A stretch of 64,000 nt of DNA from an uncultured Saprospiraceae bacterium (GTDB lineage: Bacteria; Bacteroidota; Bacteroidia; Chitinophagales; Saprospiraceae): positions 1 through 64,000 of the forward strand of contig CALLPI010000007.1 in the NCBI GenBank assembly GCA_938015595.1, in the 5' to 3' direction. Below are positions 63,079 through 64,000 of this stretch, piece after piece; within the stretch, counting starts at the first letter, position 1, and every line of letters starts with the position of its first letter. The notes under the pieces were generated by a model, which saw only the letters and a list, made by a program, of their open reading frames with translations, ran no database searches and was not told where the DNA came from. Position numbers and translations under genes: made by a program.

Positions 63079-64000
63079 CTAATGGCCATGGACGTTGGCC
63101 AACTCCAGTAACTCCTTCGCGTTCTGCAAGGCCGAAGCGCTGGGTGGATTCTGACTTAGCATAACGGCGATGGACCGGATGCGTTCTTCTGGAGTCAAGC
63201 GGCGCACGCTGGTTAGAGTGCGTTCGGGAGTATCTTTTTTGTACACGAAGTAGTGCGCGTCGGCTTTGGAAGCCACTTGTGGGCTGTGGGTAATAGCGAC
63301 TACCTGGTGCTGGTTGGAAAGGCGACGCAAGATGTTGCCCATGCGCAAGGCTACATCGCCGGATATGCCTGTGTCTATTTCATCGAATATGAGGGTAGGC
63401 AGTGGAATAGCCGCCGCCACTAGTGATTTGGCAACTAATGTAAGGCGCGAAAGCTCGCCGCCAGAGGCTACGTCTTTAATGAGCTGTGGACGACTGCCCT
63501 TATTGGCAGCAAACAGAAAATGTACATCATCCATACCGGTAGGGCCAAAATCAGATAAGGACGTACACTGTACCTGCAATATCGCGTGCTCCATGGCCAA
63601 CTGCTCCAACATGCCTTTGACCTCCGCCTCGAAAGTGCCAATAACCGACTGCCGACGTGCACTCAACTGCGCTGCCAGGTCGCGTAGTGAAGCCTCCAAG
63701 CTGCTCAACTGCTGCTGAAGAGCTTCGATTTCTTCATCTAGGTTGGAGAAGGTGCGCAGTTTTTCCTGCCAGGTTTCCTGCATAGCCAAGAGGTCGGCTA
63801 CTGAGCCAACGCGGTGCTTATGTTGCAAGCGATACAGGAGGTCGAGGCGCTGCTGTACTTCGGCTAAGCGTTCGGGGTCGTACTCGGTAGCGTCAGCCAG
63901 GCGCTCCAGTTCATGCGTCATATCTTGTATTTCGGCTATGGCATTATCAAAGCGGTCGGCCAGGGCTGCCACCCGTGTATTGATCCGGCGAAAAACGCTC
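63079..64000 (-). CDS. recN: DNA repair protein RecN, C-terminal part (runs off the window)
   Basis: RecN is an SMC-like ATPase acting in double-strand break repair. About 306 C-terminal residues are visible. They comprise the second half of the coiled-coil region (LADRFDNAIAEIQDMTHELE, and a second helix around EEIEALQQQLSSLEASLRDL). The ATPase head follows with the signature DVASGGELSRLTLV, Walker B LIFDEIDTGISGD and the switch histidine in VVAITHSPQVASKAD. The reading frame is open to the last base, so the 5' part and start lie beyond 64000. A GTG at 63972 is internal, not a start. Confidence 0.93.
   Translation of the reverse strand, partial: SVFRRINTRVAALADRFDNAIAEIQDMTHELERLADATEYDPERLAEVQQRLDLLYRLQHKHRVGSVADLLAMQETWQEKLRTFSNLDEEIEALQQQLSSLEASLRDLAAQLSARRQSVIGTFEAEVKGMLEQLAMEHAILQVQCTSLSDFGPTGMDDVHFLFAANKGSRPQLIKDVASGGELSRLTLVAKSLVAAAIPLPTLIFDEIDTGISGDVALRMGNILRRLSNQHQVVAITHSPQVASKADAHYFVYKKDTPERTLTSVRRLTPEERIRSIAVMLSQNPPSASALQNAKELLELANVHGH

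Overview
This window is a chromosomal segment of a Bacteroidota bacterium. It resembles the Saprospirales/Cytophagales type rather than Bacteroides, but that placement is an inference from gene content. Three things support it. There are gliding and type IX secretion genes (gldE, gldD, a PorE-like protein, a lectin with a gliding-type C-terminal sorting domain). There are Bacteroidota-only families (DUF2795, DUF4230, PorT-like barrels, OmpA proteins with PD40 or TSP3 repeats). About fifteen intergenic sites fit the Bacteroidota promoter pattern TTTG-N18..23-TAnnTTTG, while Shine-Dalgarno sites are absent. Coding density is high. I see no tRNA, rRNA, CRISPR array, prophage, insertion sequence or transposase.

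Layout. 0.2-6.7 kb: mutY-ssb-gldE-gldD, then a fused ftcD, tsaE and a HIT protein. 6.7-13.8 kb: MscS channel, DUF3179 protein, metallophosphoesterase, ornithine aminotransferase, DUF3841 protein, PorE-like protein. 14-20.6 kb: pyrG facing a minus-strand group (lipoprotein, cmk, a helical protein, DUF2795, a transglutaminase-like protein). 20.7-28.3 kb: DUF4230, an exported HisC-like enzyme and a PorT-like barrel, then a minus-strand group (OmpA/TSP3 protein, its short paralogue, hldD, hydrolase, PrsW-like protease).

28.6-40.0 kb is the most striking region. It encodes an enlarged 1646-residue pyruvate:ferredoxin oxidoreductase with two inserts and an extra C-terminal ferredoxin domain. A complete Rnf complex follows in the order rnfC-D-G-E-A, then a small cysteine-rich membrane protein, a plant-type ferredoxin-NADP reductase and rnfB. 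Read together, this is a pyruvate/ferredoxin/NAD(P)H hub coupled to an ion-pumping membrane complex.

40-64 kb: pbpC with a lipoprotein, a Dna2-like nuclease-helicase, lysS, a carboxynorspermidine-synthase-like gene, aroK, purC, a T9SS-sorted lectin, mqnC (futalosine menaquinone route), an MtfA-like protein that has lost its zinc ligands, a Gfo/Idh oxidoreductase, HtrA, a CDF transporter, a membrane-anchored subtilase, dapF with a small membrane protein, a PHB-depolymerase-type esterase, and the C-terminal part of recN running off the right edge.

Starts were chosen by family alignment, signal peptides, 4-nt ATGA overlaps and promoter positions. Several genes therefore begin downstream of the longest open frame.
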